From NCBI GenBank assembly GCA_029532415.1, contig JAQOTA010000060.1, positions 3,472,001 to 3,536,000 on the forward strand: a stretch of 64,000 nucleotides of DNA, read 5' to 3'. This stretch comes from Marasmius tenuissimus (Eukaryota > Basidiomycota > Agaricomycetes > Agaricales > Marasmiaceae). Made by a program: the position numbers and the translations under genes. Below are positions 23,255 through 34,591 of the stretch, piece after piece (positions within the stretch are counted from its first letter, which is position 1; each line of letters starts with the position of its first letter). The notes beneath the pieces are model-generated. The model worked only from the letters and a program-made list of their open reading frames with translations, was not told where the DNA came from and did not search any database.

Positions 23255-24619
23255 ATGGCTACTGCCTCTTTCTTCTCTCATGCGCACGAATTCAACATGC
23301 ACAACGCTGAATTCAGCCATGTTAATGGTAACTCAACCAAGAATGTCAACCATAACACACGCAACATCACCGGGTCTCATAACAGGACCACGACAGACAA
23401 TCGAAACTCCGGAAACCGAGTGACGAAGACCAAGTATGAACACAGTACGTATCCTGCCTCGTCTCCAATGGATTGCCTTCGCTTAACGATGGATGGGTAG
23501 GGGACAACCGACAAATGAACTCCCAGACCTATCAGGACAACAGGAGAGCTGACAGTAAGCACTGCAAGTCTATATGAATGTCGAGCTTCTGACGAGCTGA
23601 GCTCGACAACAGTGGGAGCTCAAGATGCATCCTCGAAATATGGCCGAGGGTACTGGACAGGTAAAACCCAGGGATCCGACCCTTACTACTCTCCGCAGAA
23701 GGAGCAAGGTTACGGTTACGCTCCTCAACCTACTCAAGGCCAGCGATACCTGGCTCCTGCCCCTCCAAAATCGGCACCGCTACTCCTCGATAACACGCCC
23801 CATCACGACTCCGACTCCGAATCTGAGGAGGACGATGACTCGGGCGTTTCGAACGAGACAGACGATTCTTATTCACCAGAGGACAAGGCTCTCAGCGACC
23901 AGATCATGGCATCGATGAAGTCGAAGCCACAATATGAGTATGCGCCAGCCAGACACGCCAATGGGGCGCGGTCTGCTCCACCCTTTGCGGAGTCCCAGCC
24001 TATTCCGGTGCAGGAGGCCTCGCCACCAGCTCGATATGGATCCGCAGCCCGGAACCAAGCACACCCCCGAGAAGAAGAAGAGAGGCTCAGCCACCAAGAT
24101 CGCGATGATCATGAGGTGTACCAACCAACACCCGTCCGCGTTACCCAACCGCAGACCCAGGACTGGGAACAAAAGCGGGACGAGGACACCGCGTCGCTCT
24201 TGAAACCGAAACCAAGCCATCGACGTACTGGATCTGCTGCGCCGTCTACAGTCCCTTCGAAACACTCGAAGACCGAGTCCGCTCATCACACTCCTGCTCG
24301 CACACCTTCACCACTACCTCTCCCACCACCACAGGTTTCTCACCCAGCTGGGGGCAGGGATGGTAACGAGAGTCCGGCTTCGGCGTCGTCGAATGATTAC
24401 CAGCCTGGTAATGCTCGTAGGGACTTGAAGCACACTGGTGTTCCCTTGGGAGAACGAGTGGAGTCCATTAACGTCAACCCGGGCAAGGTTTCCGGCGGCA
24501 AACATGGCGCTGCTAAGACCGAAAACCAGTACGAGGAGGCCAAGCGAGGGAAATCTTGGCGGCGCAAACTTTTCAGTTGGAGGAAGGAGGAGTCTAAGGA
24601 TAGTAAGCAACGGTTCTGA
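23255..24619 (+). CDS. NTQ-A: full-length member of a tandem repeat-headed family, function unknown
   Basis: Three exons: 23255-23444, 23501-23554 (54 nt) and 23613-24619, both introns in phase 1, encoding about 417 residues. The head reads MATASFFSHAHEFNMHNAEF, then SHVNGN, and a degenerate Asn-rich repeat (NTRNITGSHNRTTTDNRNSG). Exon 2 encodes DNRQMNSQTYQDNRRAD. Exon 3 starts VGAQDASSKYGRGYWTG and is rich in Pro, Gln, Ser and charge. It has an acidic patch (DSDSESEEDDDSG), the shared motif TPVRVTQPQTQDWEQ, a HRRTGSAAPS segment and PLPLPPPQVSHPAGG. The tail is RRDLKHTGVPLGERVE, then YEEAKRGKSWRRKLFSWRKE, strongly basic and amphipathic. No enzyme domain, signal peptide or membrane helix is visible, so a disordered scaffold-like protein is likely. 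It is the longest and probably ancestral form in the array. Homology to NTQ-G and NTQ-H extends through all exons. Confidence 0.8.
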
Positions 24620-26039
24620 GGGCGGCCGCTAGTTCAATTCATTCTGCATTTGTTGATTGCACGGTTTGAGTACTCATTTCTGTGATCATTTGTGTCCGCC
24701 TGGCCAGTAATGCTTGCTTTGTTTCTTTTTTGCTTACTTCGATTGCTTGAAGCCCACTCGTATTTATATGTCCCAACCACGCCTTGTACCGTAACTTCGT
24801 ACAGTTTGATGATGATGCTTTCAGTACAAAGATTTCGTGCGAGCCATTAGTAGGCCGTTTGACCTTTATGTCCAAGACATAGATATAAATATATAAACGC
24901 TGAGGGGTCTTGGTGGGTTTGTACGGACAGTATTTGTGATAAAAGAATCAACGCCTGAGCAAAGCAGCGGTCAAGATTTAATCAATTCAAGAGCCTGAGC
25001 TACTACTTCAGACGGCCCTCAAACAACTTGAATCTTGAATCCGGAATACACTCTATGCGTCGCGTCTCGATTACACTGCCAGCAGCTGCTCGCCCAATGT
25101 TTGACAGCAGCGACAGGCTCCGTAGTAATAAGGATCCCGTCGCTTGAATGCTTTGAAGGCTTGGAGAGAAGAAAAGAGAGTCACTGGCTATGTCTATCGA
25201 GACGGTGATAATCCTACTTCGTCTTCGGAAGAGTTGGAAGATGACAACGGTGTACGGTCATGCTAGCCGCTTTGGACTAATTCGGCCGCTTTTCGGCGAA
25301 TGGTGCGACAACGAGACGTCTCACATCTCTGAATCTAGGTGGTATTTGCCGACGCTTTCTAGATGATCTAGAGTGTTATGAATTTTCGGCGCTCACAGCC
25401 GAAAACATAATTTAGTGCGACTTTTATCAAAGTGGGTCTGCAGAATTACACCTTGAGTCACTGATGCTGATGCTCAGAAGTGCATACTACACGCATCTTA
25501 ACCATGAACCACGATCTGGTGGCTGCTGGAAACTCGTGAATTCTGCGGCCTCAGCCGTGCCAAAAAGGGCGACCCGCGTACCCACTTATGTCGTGGCGAC
25601 GAAGGTGAGACAGGAGGAACAAAGGACTATGAAAAAATGTCGATTCTGGCCCTATCATAGAACAAATACCGCATACGCATATTGTTATGATAAGTATCGT
25701 TCTGACCTATATGATCCTGGGAATTGAGACTCGGAGTTTGCCGACCTTTCGGCGCCGGCGACGTTGATCTTGGAATCCAATTCAGATCCTTTCCTTCTTA
25801 CCTATATTCCGTACTCTCGCGGTTTGCTTTCTCTCCGGTGATATAGGCAGATGGCAAACACCTAGGAAAACGATGGATTCCAGAAAATGTCGCTACAGTG
25901 GGTATCATAAGAGCCAGAGTAAACGTTTGGGTGCGGAAATACGGGTCCGAGGTACCTTTACTAGATTGAATGATTGTTGTTTTCAGTGGTCGGAGGAGTC
26001 GGGGACAGGGCACACATCGCGGAACGTGTCTTTTCTTGG
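24620..26039. other. Intergenic with duplicated 3' flank
   Basis: 24,970-25,015 (AATTCAAGAGCCTGAGCT and following) recurs about 270 nt after NTQ-C and, diverged, about 75 nt after NTQ-E. TATATAAAT-type A/T-rich sequence lies near 24,885. No gene was recognised in the rest. Confidence 0.5.
24970..25015. repeat. 3' flank repeat shared by NTQ-A, C and E (copy A)
   Basis: The core CAATTCAAGAGCCTGAGCT is shared with 30,018-30,040 and, diverged, with 39,908-39,955. Read on the minus strand it gives a short frame (QALELIK; in copy C LRLLNWLG). The duplicated unit may therefore have carried part of a convergent gene. Confidence 0.6.
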
Positions 26040-26600
26040 TACTGGTCTTGCTCGCTGCGAAGGAAATATATCCATCGGAATGCGTACGACTCTGTCAGCT
26101 CTTCGAAGTCCTTCCATTACAGACTATTCAAAAAACTAACAAGCCCAGGCATCTAGATATCCTTGAATCATCTCCTCTCTTCCAAGCCCAGATTGTGAGT
26201 TTGTATGATAGGCGTTGTGAGGCGGCAGGCTCTTCAATCCCGAGTGCTATCTGATGCCACGGCCTAACCCAGGTATCGAAGAAGACCTACCTCAATGAGT
26301 TGAATGCCACTCGATTCGAGCGAAATCATCATAACGGATGGACTATGCGACGGAAGGGCAAGGTGGTTTTAGGTTGCACAGCCTCACTGCTACATTAGGC
26401 GTACCACGAATGAAGGTCTGAGCGTCATGAAATGTCAGCAAATGTCGAAGAACGATGCATCCTGATAATGCCCAACCAGAGGAAATGAACTTTCCCCGTC
26501 ATCAGATCGCATCAGAATGTGGCGACGTACTGGAAAGTGCGGTTTTTGGCCTCAGTCGATCACGTCTCAGCAGTTTTCATACGGCGTCGACTGATTTTTT
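26040..26600 (+). repeat. Degenerate ~550-nt dispersed repeat, copy 1
   Basis: Similarity to 44,000-44,560 runs in the same order. Shared stretches include CTCTGTCAG, CCTTGAATCAT, GAAGAAGAC, CGGATGGACT, GAAATGxCAGCAAA and TGGAAAGT. A third, shorter match at 32,675-32,895 begins CCATGAAATGCCAG and ends GACGGCGTCGACTG. Copies 1 and 3 lie 0.5-0.7 kb upstream of NTQ-B and NTQ-D, which are sister genes. The repeat is thus probably upstream flank duplicated with the gene. No intact coding frame was found. Confidence 0.6.
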
Positions 26601-26984
26601 CCTGTTTCTTCCTCCCTGTGGAACCTCCCAGAACTTTGAGTGATGCATTATTATACTGCGTTTGTTCTGTGATTGACATGGTTGGTTCATTACCGCCAAG
26701 TACGGGATACATCACTCGATTAGTCGACATGCTTCGGAAGTTCGTCGAAGCAGCGGGAGGGTGTCTCTGTTAGCCGCCCTACTCATGGATTAGGCGCCAT
26801 AAAACAGCGGAGGAATCCCCGTCATTTCCGGCTTTCAAGGTTTAAACCTTGGCTTATCTCAACAGCACAACAGCATTACAAGCTTCGATCTTTCATGAAA
26901 GCGGTAGCATTCTATATCGATAATCATAACGGACCCACTGAACGCTGACCCTTGCACCTACGCGTTGCTTTGCCCCACACTACG

Positions 26985-27034
26985 GACTGAGTTATGAACT
27001 CGTGTTCTATAAGCGAGCAGAGCACTTATAAGAC
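26985..27034 (+). promoter_or_regulatory. NTQ-family promoter block of NTQ-B
   Basis: GAGTTATGAACTCGTGTTCT, then AAGCGAGCAGAGCACTTATA and AGAC, align with the NTQ-A block. TATAAG at 27027 is 94 nt before the ATG. Confidence 0.6.
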
Positions 27035-27120
27035 CTTCAATCAGCCTCTAGCTGCATACCCAACACCTTTCACAGCACCCAAGCATCATAGTCTTAACCC
27101 AACTCCCACAGTCCACTGTT

Positions 27121-27535
27121 ATGGCTGCCGCCCCACCCTCTACAGAAACCCGCGTTGGTCTGAGCTCGGAGACGGCCGACTCTAACAATCAGTCCATCAC
27201 CGGTTCTAATAATTCGCAGGACGTCGCGGGGTCTTTTAACACGCAGAGGATTACCGCCGGGCGTGGCAACACGCAAGCCACAGATGGAAATGGTAACAGG
27301 CAGAGTATAAAACCGAAGACCAACTCTGAGGGCGGTACGTAGCCTCTCTCACCTTCGATGGATCTCTTTGCTAACGGATAGTTAGAGGACAACCGCCAAA
27401 TGTATGATCCAATTTATCAGGATATCAAAAAAGCTGATGGTAAGTTTTGTGTGCTTATTCGACCTCCAGAATCGCCTCTGACTCGAGAAAAAGCTCAAAC
27501 TAGAGACACTGGATGTAGGATTGCATGAGTGTTAA
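27121..27535 (+). CDS. NTQ-B: truncated member (exon 3 lost), possibly a pseudogene
   Basis: Exon 1 (27121-27334, 214 nt) lacks the FFSNAH head but carries four repeats of the I-x-G-S-x-N-x-Q form (SITGSNNSQ, VAGSFNTQ, ITAGRGNTQ, TDGNGNRQ). Intron 1 starts GTACGTAGCC and ends GTTAG. Exon 2 (27386-27439) is again 54 nt and reads DNRQMYDPIYQDIKKAD, close to NTQ-A. Intron 2 starts GTAAGTTT. Where the others continue into VGxQD, this copy has CTCAAACTAG and then only about ten codons before a stop at 27535. The long disordered and basic C-terminal part is missing. The exon 1 length (214 nt) is identical to that of NTQ-D, its closest relative. It could still give a repeat-only protein of about 100 residues. 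Confidence 0.6.
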
Positions 27536-29170
27536 AATCTATGCGAGAATGATGCTGAACCTCGCGTGGGGAGAGTTTAGCGTAGGTAGTGGAACGATTC
27601 AACCACGGAGCCACGTTCTCTCTGGAAGGAGTCACTGTCTAGGGGTACTGTTCTGTCCTGTGGTTGACGAGGATGCTGCGATGATGGTTTTGGGAATATG
27701 TTTTTGTTTTTTTTTTTTGCGGGGTCTGAACGATACCACCACATGTTTGCGTCTCTATTCATTTATTTCAATTCCTGACTGTGTAATGATATCGTACTTG
27801 CTGAGGTCCCAATTTTCTATGTGGAATGACAAGTTCTGAACACGGTTATACCCGCCACAAGGGATTTGTGACGATGGTACTACATATGTGAGTTAAAGGG
27901 ACAGTAAAAATGGGGCAGGAGAAATATGCCGCGTGGCGGGAAAGGACAGCGTAATGAGTCCACCGCTTCGCAGCGCCGAGAGTCAATAATGTTGGCATTC
28001 AAGATGTTCAATGCCTCAAAAGTGTGCCATGCTGACTGCGGGTCTAACCTGAGACGCATCTCCCAATAATGACGATAGTGATAATACATTCCTGGGTCCT
28101 CCCCCTCCAGGCTGTTCAATGGGGCAGGTATTCTTGTGTCTCAGGAGTCTTCTTCGGGGCACAGGCGAGAACCCTAGCGCCCTTAGGATTGTAAAAGTGC
28201 TGTAGCACCCGTGTTGCCAATGGTGGGAGGCCGGCGTTCATGGATCATGACCTTTCAAACTTCGTAATTTGGGCGTTGATTGACGCCCCAATCCGCTGAT
28301 GGCCGTGGGAGAAAGAACTTTAAGCGGCTCCGAAAACCAGATTGGATAAACGGGGAGCAAGTTGGCATCGCTGATTTTGGTCACGGAACGGGTAGAAGGG
28401 AGTGGACGTCCGAGTAGCGGAACTCGGAGAGATGAGGCTGAGGACAAGTTGATGTGACTCCTTAGAGGCTCGTTGACCAGAAGCTGAGAGTAGCACGGCT
28501 TGGAACACACTGCCTGTTGCGCGCAGGCGCTTGAACTTTTGAATGGGACCACCGTAGGTTAACCTCTTACCTCTTACCTCTTTGAACTGGCCGCGTGTGG
28601 GCTAAGTGCGGGCTAGTCACTATTGATCAGCCAATCGGATTGTCTCGAAAATGTGTAGCTGGGCCATTATGGCGCCAGATGCCATCCAACTAGTGGTGCA
28701 TGCTGTCGCAGCGTGCTGTTAGATAGCTGTTGGAACAGCAGTACGGGCCGATCGACATCCACTTGCTTAGATATGTGAGCGATCGGCGCTTGTGTGAAGT
28801 GATCTCGAGATCAAGTCCAGCAGCGAGCAGCGATCGAGGAGGGTCGAGAGAGATGGGCGAGGCAGCTGAAGAACGGAGAAGGAAGATGAGGAATACGTCC
28901 AGAGGGACGGAAGGAAGGATATTTACCACTTGGCAAGTTATACTGTGGAAGCTCGTTACGGCATCCTGCGAGCCGAATCGCCGGTGAGCGTTCATCCAAA
29001 TGGTGTTCCTCACCATCCTATACTCAGGCTCGTGCCTCGCTATCTCGTACATATAGCGTACATCAGTATGCCTTCAATTGGCTTATAGGTTGAAAATCTG
29101 GTCCTTAGGTCGCTGAACTTACAGGACTGGCCTTCATTTCGGAGGTCACTCACGCGAAGCGACTACGCAC
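27536..29170. other. Intergenic, no certain gene
   Basis: There are minus-strand frames at 27,880-28,119 and 28,690-29,052 with no recognisable domain. A short tandem repeat of TTACCTC lies near 28,562-28,585. A T-run is at 27,710. Nothing else was supported. Confidence 0.45.
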
Positions 29171-29216
29171 CGGGCTATGAGCCCGCTTCAAGAACGTGCA
29201 GACCAGATATAAGACT
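29171..29216 (+). promoter_or_regulatory. NTQ-family promoter block of NTQ-C
   Basis: GGGCTATGAGCCCGCTTCAA is followed by GAACGTGCAGACCAGATATA and AGA. This is the clearest version. TATAAG at 29208 is 82 nt before the ATG. An orphan diverged copy exists near 47,790. Confidence 0.65.
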
Positions 29217-29289
29217 CTTGTCAAACTTCCTGTCCTCCCCCTTACACGACACCTTCCTTGACACACAAGCCTCATATACCCATTCAACC

Positions 29290-29742
29290 ATGTCTTCCTC
29301 CTTCTTTTCCAATGCACGCGAGTCCCACATTCTCGGCGGCTCTTTCAGCGAGATTAACGGTGATCAGACCTTGAGCACCACCAACTACGACACCCGAATA
29401 ACCGGATCCTACAACAAACAGAGCATTAGTGGATCTCATAACACGCAGAGCATCGCCGGGTCCAACAATACACAACACATCACCGGGGATAGTAACAGGC
29501 AGAACATCGCCGGGCGTTGTGAGCAGCCTAGTCATGGCTGTAGGGACTCGACGCCTACCGATCCTCCTTTCGGAGTTCACGAAAAGCACGGCGGACCCAA
29601 TCCAAGCAGAGTTTCTGCTGGCCAGCGTGCCACTGAGACTGAATACAAGTATGAGAAGGCGAGGCGAGGAAGTCCGTGGAGACGGTGGCTCTTTGGCAAT
29701 CGGAGGAAGGAGGATTCTAAAGGGACTGGGCGACGGGCTTGA
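29290..29742 (+). CDS. NTQ-C: intronless short member with perfect 9-residue repeats
   Basis: A single exon of 150 residues. The head is MSSSFFSNARESHILGGSFS, then EINGDQT. From about residue 37 come four consecutive 9-residue repeats: ITGSYNKQS, ISGSHNTQS, IAGSNNTQH and ITGDSNRQN. Each has Ile at position 1, Gly at 3, Asn at 6 and Gln at 8. A short linker (RDSTPTDPPFGVHEKHGG) joins directly to the family tail YKYEKARRGSPWRRWLFGNR, then RKEDSKG. The exon 2 module and the long disordered middle present in A, G and H are absent. It therefore looks like an internal deletion or a retro-type short form. Regular Ile and Asn ladders suggest a stacked beta structure (inference). It has its own promoter block and 3' flank. 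Confidence 0.8.
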   Translation: MSSSFFSNARESHILGGSFSEINGDQTLSTTNYDTRITGSYNKQSISGSHNTQSIAGSNNTQHITGDSNRQNIAGRCEQPSHGCRDSTPTDPPFGVHEKHGGPNPSRVSAGQRATETEYKYEKARRGSPWRRWLFGNRRKEDSKGTGRRA

Positions 29743-32700
29743 GGGTTCCAGGTAGTCTTGCGGCCATACACTCCGATCCTAAGGGCAGAGAGTATCGATA
29801 CTGGCGTTTCCGTTCACCTATTTAAATTTAGATACCTATGTATATTCCGACCTTGGAGGCGAGACACACTGTCGATACACGTCAACAGGTTCCAAACATG
29901 AACACACCGCGAGGCATGAGTAAACTGCGAATATGTGGAATTGGTTGCGTGCGTAATAGTAGTTGTTGAGACTGCAAGAACGAAGCCATACCATGGGCTG
30001 GTCTAGAGCCTAACCAATTCAAGAGCCTGAGCTGCTCAGGGCCACACTCGACCAAACGACTAAACTCACCAACCGTCCACACAACTCGCCGAGTCCCGAT
30101 CAGCAAGATACCTATACCACTCGTAATTGACGGCCATAGGAAATCAGCGGCGCACGGACTTCCCATTATAATAAGTAGCTTGGGGTCACTCAACGAACGC
30201 CGGAGAAAGGAGTACGTTAAGTAGGGGGAAACGGACGGGTCGATTGTCGAGAAGACGTATACGTGTCCGCAGAGACAACGTCATTGACGCTGTACAGAAT
30301 CGACAGGACTACGTCCCACGAGATGCAAGCAGTTTTTGACGCGTTCAACAGTAGCCTAAGCATAGATGACGAGCCCGCGCCGAGTTTCAAAGGGGTTAGC
30401 ACTTATCTTGGCTTTGGGGCCCGTTGCGGCCAATACAGGATGGTCAATACCTGTAACTTGAAGTTTGAAGCCACATCTGGGGACGGACTGAATGTTTTGG
30501 TGTGACAGTGTGAGATGGAGCCCTATAGTGCGGAGTTACGAACCCATCGACCGTGACGTTGTTTTGATGATAATAACAACCACGATCACTTCAGGGAGGG
30601 CGCGCACTGATGCCCGTGAAGAAGGCTACTGTACACTCTTATCACAATAGCCGGGGTCGCTGTCGACCTTGTTGGGCTGGAACGCGGCGTCGGATGTTCA
30701 TAGACAGTTTATAGGAGAAGACCACGGCGGCGGCGAGGATGAACAATTGTCAACTCATCAGCTCGGCACTGAGCATTCAGAAAAGGTGGGAGGTGCTCGT
30801 CGAATGCAATGTTGGTTGAAAAGAGTCCGAGGCCTCAGGCAGGACGAAGAGGGTCGATTTTGCGAACCTTCAGCCTGGTCTACAGATCTTGGCTAGAACC
30901 GTTGTTGTAGGCGGAATGAATTTTACCCCGCACCGTCGTGGTTGTTGCGAGCCTTATCATGGGACGAATGATAACTAGAGGTTTGCTCAAGGTTGAAATA
31001 TCCCAATGTTTTCATGTTCCGGTTGATCTGGGGGTCGATAGCTGTCGACAAAGGAGGATAGTCGCCCTAAAGGAGTGATTCGTTTGAGTCAATACCGCGA
31101 AAATCATGGCCAACGGAGTGAAAGGTACGTTCTCCCCAGAAGATAAATCAAGACTTGGTAAGATTAACATTGACGATCTGATCCTCGCAGAACAATCATC
31201 ACGTTCCCATCCTGCACCAAGTCCCCCGAATAAGCCTTGTGGGCTCATGAGCTTATAGCTGAATTGGAATACATCCTCTACGTGCACAAGTTGCACGGAG
31301 ACTTGTAGCGCAGGCGAGCCTACACACACCCTGCCCCCCCCCCCCCCACTTGTTGACTCTCGAAATGTGACTGGACAAATCGGGATTGGCCTTAGTACGT
31401 CCACAAGGCGGTAAGACTAGGGAAGATCGTGACCAAAGAGCGCCCACACGAGCTCCTGGAGAGTCGAGAGACTTTGGAAGGACCCATGAGTACAGTCGTG
31501 AGCTATAGCGGCTTGGGAGGCTCGTTAGCCGGTCGTTGGATTGCATAAACGAGATCAGGGAATAGATAGCGTGTTCGATGAAAACCGCGGGCAAAGTGGT
31601 GTTGCATTGACGGTAGGGGTCAAATTTGGTGGGCGTGGGCGAACATATGTTGAAGGAAAACAATGAAGCAAAACGACGACGCCCACACACCGGTAAAATT
31701 TCTCCAGCTAGAATGAACGGAGGGCCTCTCGTAAATCTAGAGATCGAGTGGTTTGGGCTACGTCTGGAATTTTGAAAGCATGCCATGTTTTTCTTTGAAA
31801 CTTGCGGCCGCAGAGCCAGACCACGATAAGATTCAGTAATTGAAGGAAGATGTGCTGCTTATTGAATCCCGTGCATTGATGACCATCCCAGAAGAGGACT
31901 ATGCTTGTGGATGGGTCAGTCGAGGAAAGAGGACAAGAGGATAAGACCAAGGTCTAAGCTTAAGGCCGAGCCTTGTTGGCAAATTTTGGATGTGTGTGGT
32001 CCGGAGTTTAAAATTTGACACCCAGCGCCCAAACGCGCTGGCACGCACTCATTGTTTCCCCGTACGTCCTCTACTTCGCGAATTCGGTTCGAAACCAGTC
32101 AAGACTCAATATTCAATCCCTTCCCAGGCCTAGATGACCCTCTGGACTCGGCCATGTCAACGGGGATCTATCCAAGCCTTTCCGAGCATCGATAGGTTCG
32201 ATTTTGGGGAGTTTGGGCTCGGTAAGAAGCTCGAGTCAGGTTTGAAACCTCCCGAGACCTCGCTCATTCCCTCTTAAAGCGAGTCAAGCTTGAGGGTGCG
32301 GTGCCGTGAGGAACTTGTAAGTAGCTGGAGAAATAACATGTGAACTGAGCGAAGCTGTCTAATGATCGAGAATGAACTGACCCGGTTCGTTCAAACTACC
32401 AATTGGGCTGCTCAATTCTACAGTTCGTTGGGTTTCGTAAGGTGATTTTTGGTGAAGGGTCTTCGCGTTTATGAGCTGACAAACAGGGACGAACTACGAA
32501 CTGATCACGAACTGGAAGAATTGAACAGCTCTAATCGCCCTAGTCAATCGTAATTACTGGTCAAGCCGATTCAGAAGTTGCGTGCGGCAGTGTTAGAACT
32601 GGGCGGGAATGGCAGAACAGAGGAGAGTCGCACAGAACACGAGGTATAATGCTATGGATGCACTGTACGAATGAGCGCCATGAAATGCCAGTAAGGATCA

Positions 32701-33489
32701 GAATCAATGATGACTTCTGATGACATCAGGGCAGATATAAAGACAAAAAGTCGGAAAGCATCATCATCCAACAGGGGGCCGGTTCGTCTGGTCACCCACA
32801 AGTGTTTCCAAGCGGACGGTGTCGGGGGGAACTTCGATGAGTATTTGCCAGGCTCCATGCATAATGGACTCGTAGACGGCGTCGACTGGTTTCCTTGAGT
32901 TTTATGCATCTGTGATGATCTCTCTGAGACTGGGCGAAACTGGCTGACATTTATATAACTTGCCGTCTCGTTACTACCGAGCACTACGGTAGTACCACTA
33001 AATCATTCACCTGGCTAGCTGCTACTGACATGTTCCAGAAACTCAGTCGTCAACACAGCATAATTAGACAGACGAGAGGGCTTCATGATGCATGATGCAC
33101 TGTTGGTACTGCTGTTAGGGGGGCAGTGGACCTTGCTCATAGACTCAAGCGGGAGTCATCCGCTTTATTTTCGGTTGAGAAAGTACAGAATGTTCCTTCA
33201 GTCGTCTTCAGCGTCTGGATGAGACGAGGTCCGACTATGGTTTCGTGTGTGACTTTGCTCCGCTCCAGCTACATACGTTCCAATAGACTGACGATATTTA
33301 TGGCATGACGACTTCGAATTTTCGCTGCCTATCAGTAGTTAACAGCATTCCGAGTTTGGGCAGCAACGTTCTTTTCCATTGGAGAATGATACTGGGATCC
33401 TATATCGACGATTACGGCTCAAACCTCTCTTATCTACCATTGCTGTGCCACGCAATGCACATTGCCTCTGGCATTAGAGCCAAGCCAGC
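29743..33489. other. Gene-poor region between NTQ-C and NTQ-D
   Basis: 30,018-30,040 repeats the 3' flank of NTQ-A. A G/C run (14 C) lies at about 31,335-31,349. Minus-strand frames spanning 31,012-31,950 are open but unrecognised. 32,675-32,895 is the third, shorter copy of the dispersed repeat also found at 26.0-26.6 and 44.0-44.6 kb. No intact gene was recognised. Confidence 0.45.
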
Positions 33490-33500
33490 TATAACTTAAA
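33485..33500 (+). promoter_or_regulatory. Diverged promoter block of NTQ-D
   Basis: GCCAGCTATAACTT at the expected place: TATAA at 33490 is 88 nt before the ATG. It matches GGCCAGTTATAAGG of NTQ-A. Confidence 0.45.
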
Positions 33501-33577
33501 GCTCGCAGTCGCTTCAGCCTGGTTCTTCACTCGACGGCCTCAAGCACACAACTCGCAGGCGTGAAAGTCTGGATTCG

Positions 33578-34591
33578 ATGCCCAATACGCACTTTTCAGG
33601 AACGCACTTCAGCCAGATCGGAACCGCCACCTCTAACCAGCAGTTCATCACCGGGTCCGATGATAATACGCAGAGGATTGCTGGGTCTTTTAACACGCAG
33701 CGAATTACCGCTGGGCATAATAACCACCAAAACACGGATGGCGACGGTAACACACAGGAAATTACACCGGAAACCATCCATAGGCACGCTGGTAGGTGTC
33801 TCACCTTCAATTGGACTTTCGCCAACACTTACAACGATGAATGGCCAGAAGTCAATCAACGCACGCCGAGAAACCCCCCGACTGATCCGAGTAGTAGGAG
33901 AGATAGTAAGTTCCGCGTGTCTATATAAAACCCCAAACTGCCTCTGACCTGGGAGCAAGAACATCCACGACAAGAGAAACAGAGGCCTGTCAGCCGCCGA
34001 GATTGCGATGGCAGTCTTCAAGAGGTGGTTCGACCAATACCCGTCCGGGCTACACAACGCGGCATCCAGAGCCAGGAGCAGGAGCAGGCTCAGGCTCAGG
34101 CGCAGGATCAGGATCAGGAGGAGGCTGCCTCGTCACTCTTGACCTCAAGTCATGGTCGTACCGGATCTACCAGTGAGACGTATGATAGAGCGTTAGCAGA
34201 GGATGAGTCGATAACCGAGTCTGCCCGTCACGACGCTCCTACTTGTATTCCTTCGGAATCGCTGCCGGCTCCATCGCCTTCACCCACATGTGTTTCTCAC
34301 CCAGCCGGGCCCAGTGGGGATGATAAGGAGAAGTCGACTTCCTCATCGTTGAATCATTACCAGTCTGGCGATGACCGTCAAGACTCAAATTTCATTGATA
34401 GTCCGACGGAAGGACAAGCAGGGGAGTTGAACGACGTTGATTCGGTCACTACGGCTGTGAATGAGGGGTATGCTGCTGCGAAGACTGGTACTAATGAACA
34501 CGGATACGGGGAGGCGAAGCGACAGAAATTCTGGAGGAAGCTTCTATTTGGAAGGAAGTCTCTGGGGCTCCAATCGGGCATTCGGAAATAG
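33578..34591 (+). CDS. NTQ-D: member with four repeats and shortened exon 3
   Basis: Exon 1 (33578-33791, 214 nt) reads MPNTHFSGTHFSQIG, then four repeats: ITGSDDNTQR, IAGSFNTQR, ITAGHNNHQ and TDGDGNTQE. Intron 1 (33792-33848) is GTAGGT...CCAG. Exon 2 (33849-33905, 57 nt) has EVNQRTPRNPPTDPSSRRD. Intron 2 (33906-33959) is GTAAGT...CAAG. Both introns are in phase 1, as in the other members. Exon 3 begins inside the region homologous to the middle of NTQ-A exon 3, at PIPVRATQRG; the first third is missing. It has a Gln-Glu/Ala/Asp run encoded by CAG codons (34,077-34,122), a GRTGSTSE segment, CVSHPAGPSGDD, and the tail YGEAKRQKFWRKLLFGRK. Intron 1 is in an open frame, so an unspliced reading to 33928 is also possible. 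Confidence 0.72.

Noticed and set aside
23873..24289. 138-codon minus-strand frame opposite NTQ-A
   Set aside because: Lies wholly within exon 3 of NTQ-A and has shadow-like Arg/Trp composition; similar shadows occur at 33,596-34,057 and 29,284-29,589.
27121..27334. Repeat region considered as a DNA minisatellite only
   Set aside because: The units keep frame and key residues while third positions vary, and they sit in spliced exons with promoters; selection on protein is more likely.
31335..31349. Long C run as a regulatory G-quadruplex
   Set aside because: A single homopolymer without repeated G-tracts; it may be a sequencing-length artefact.
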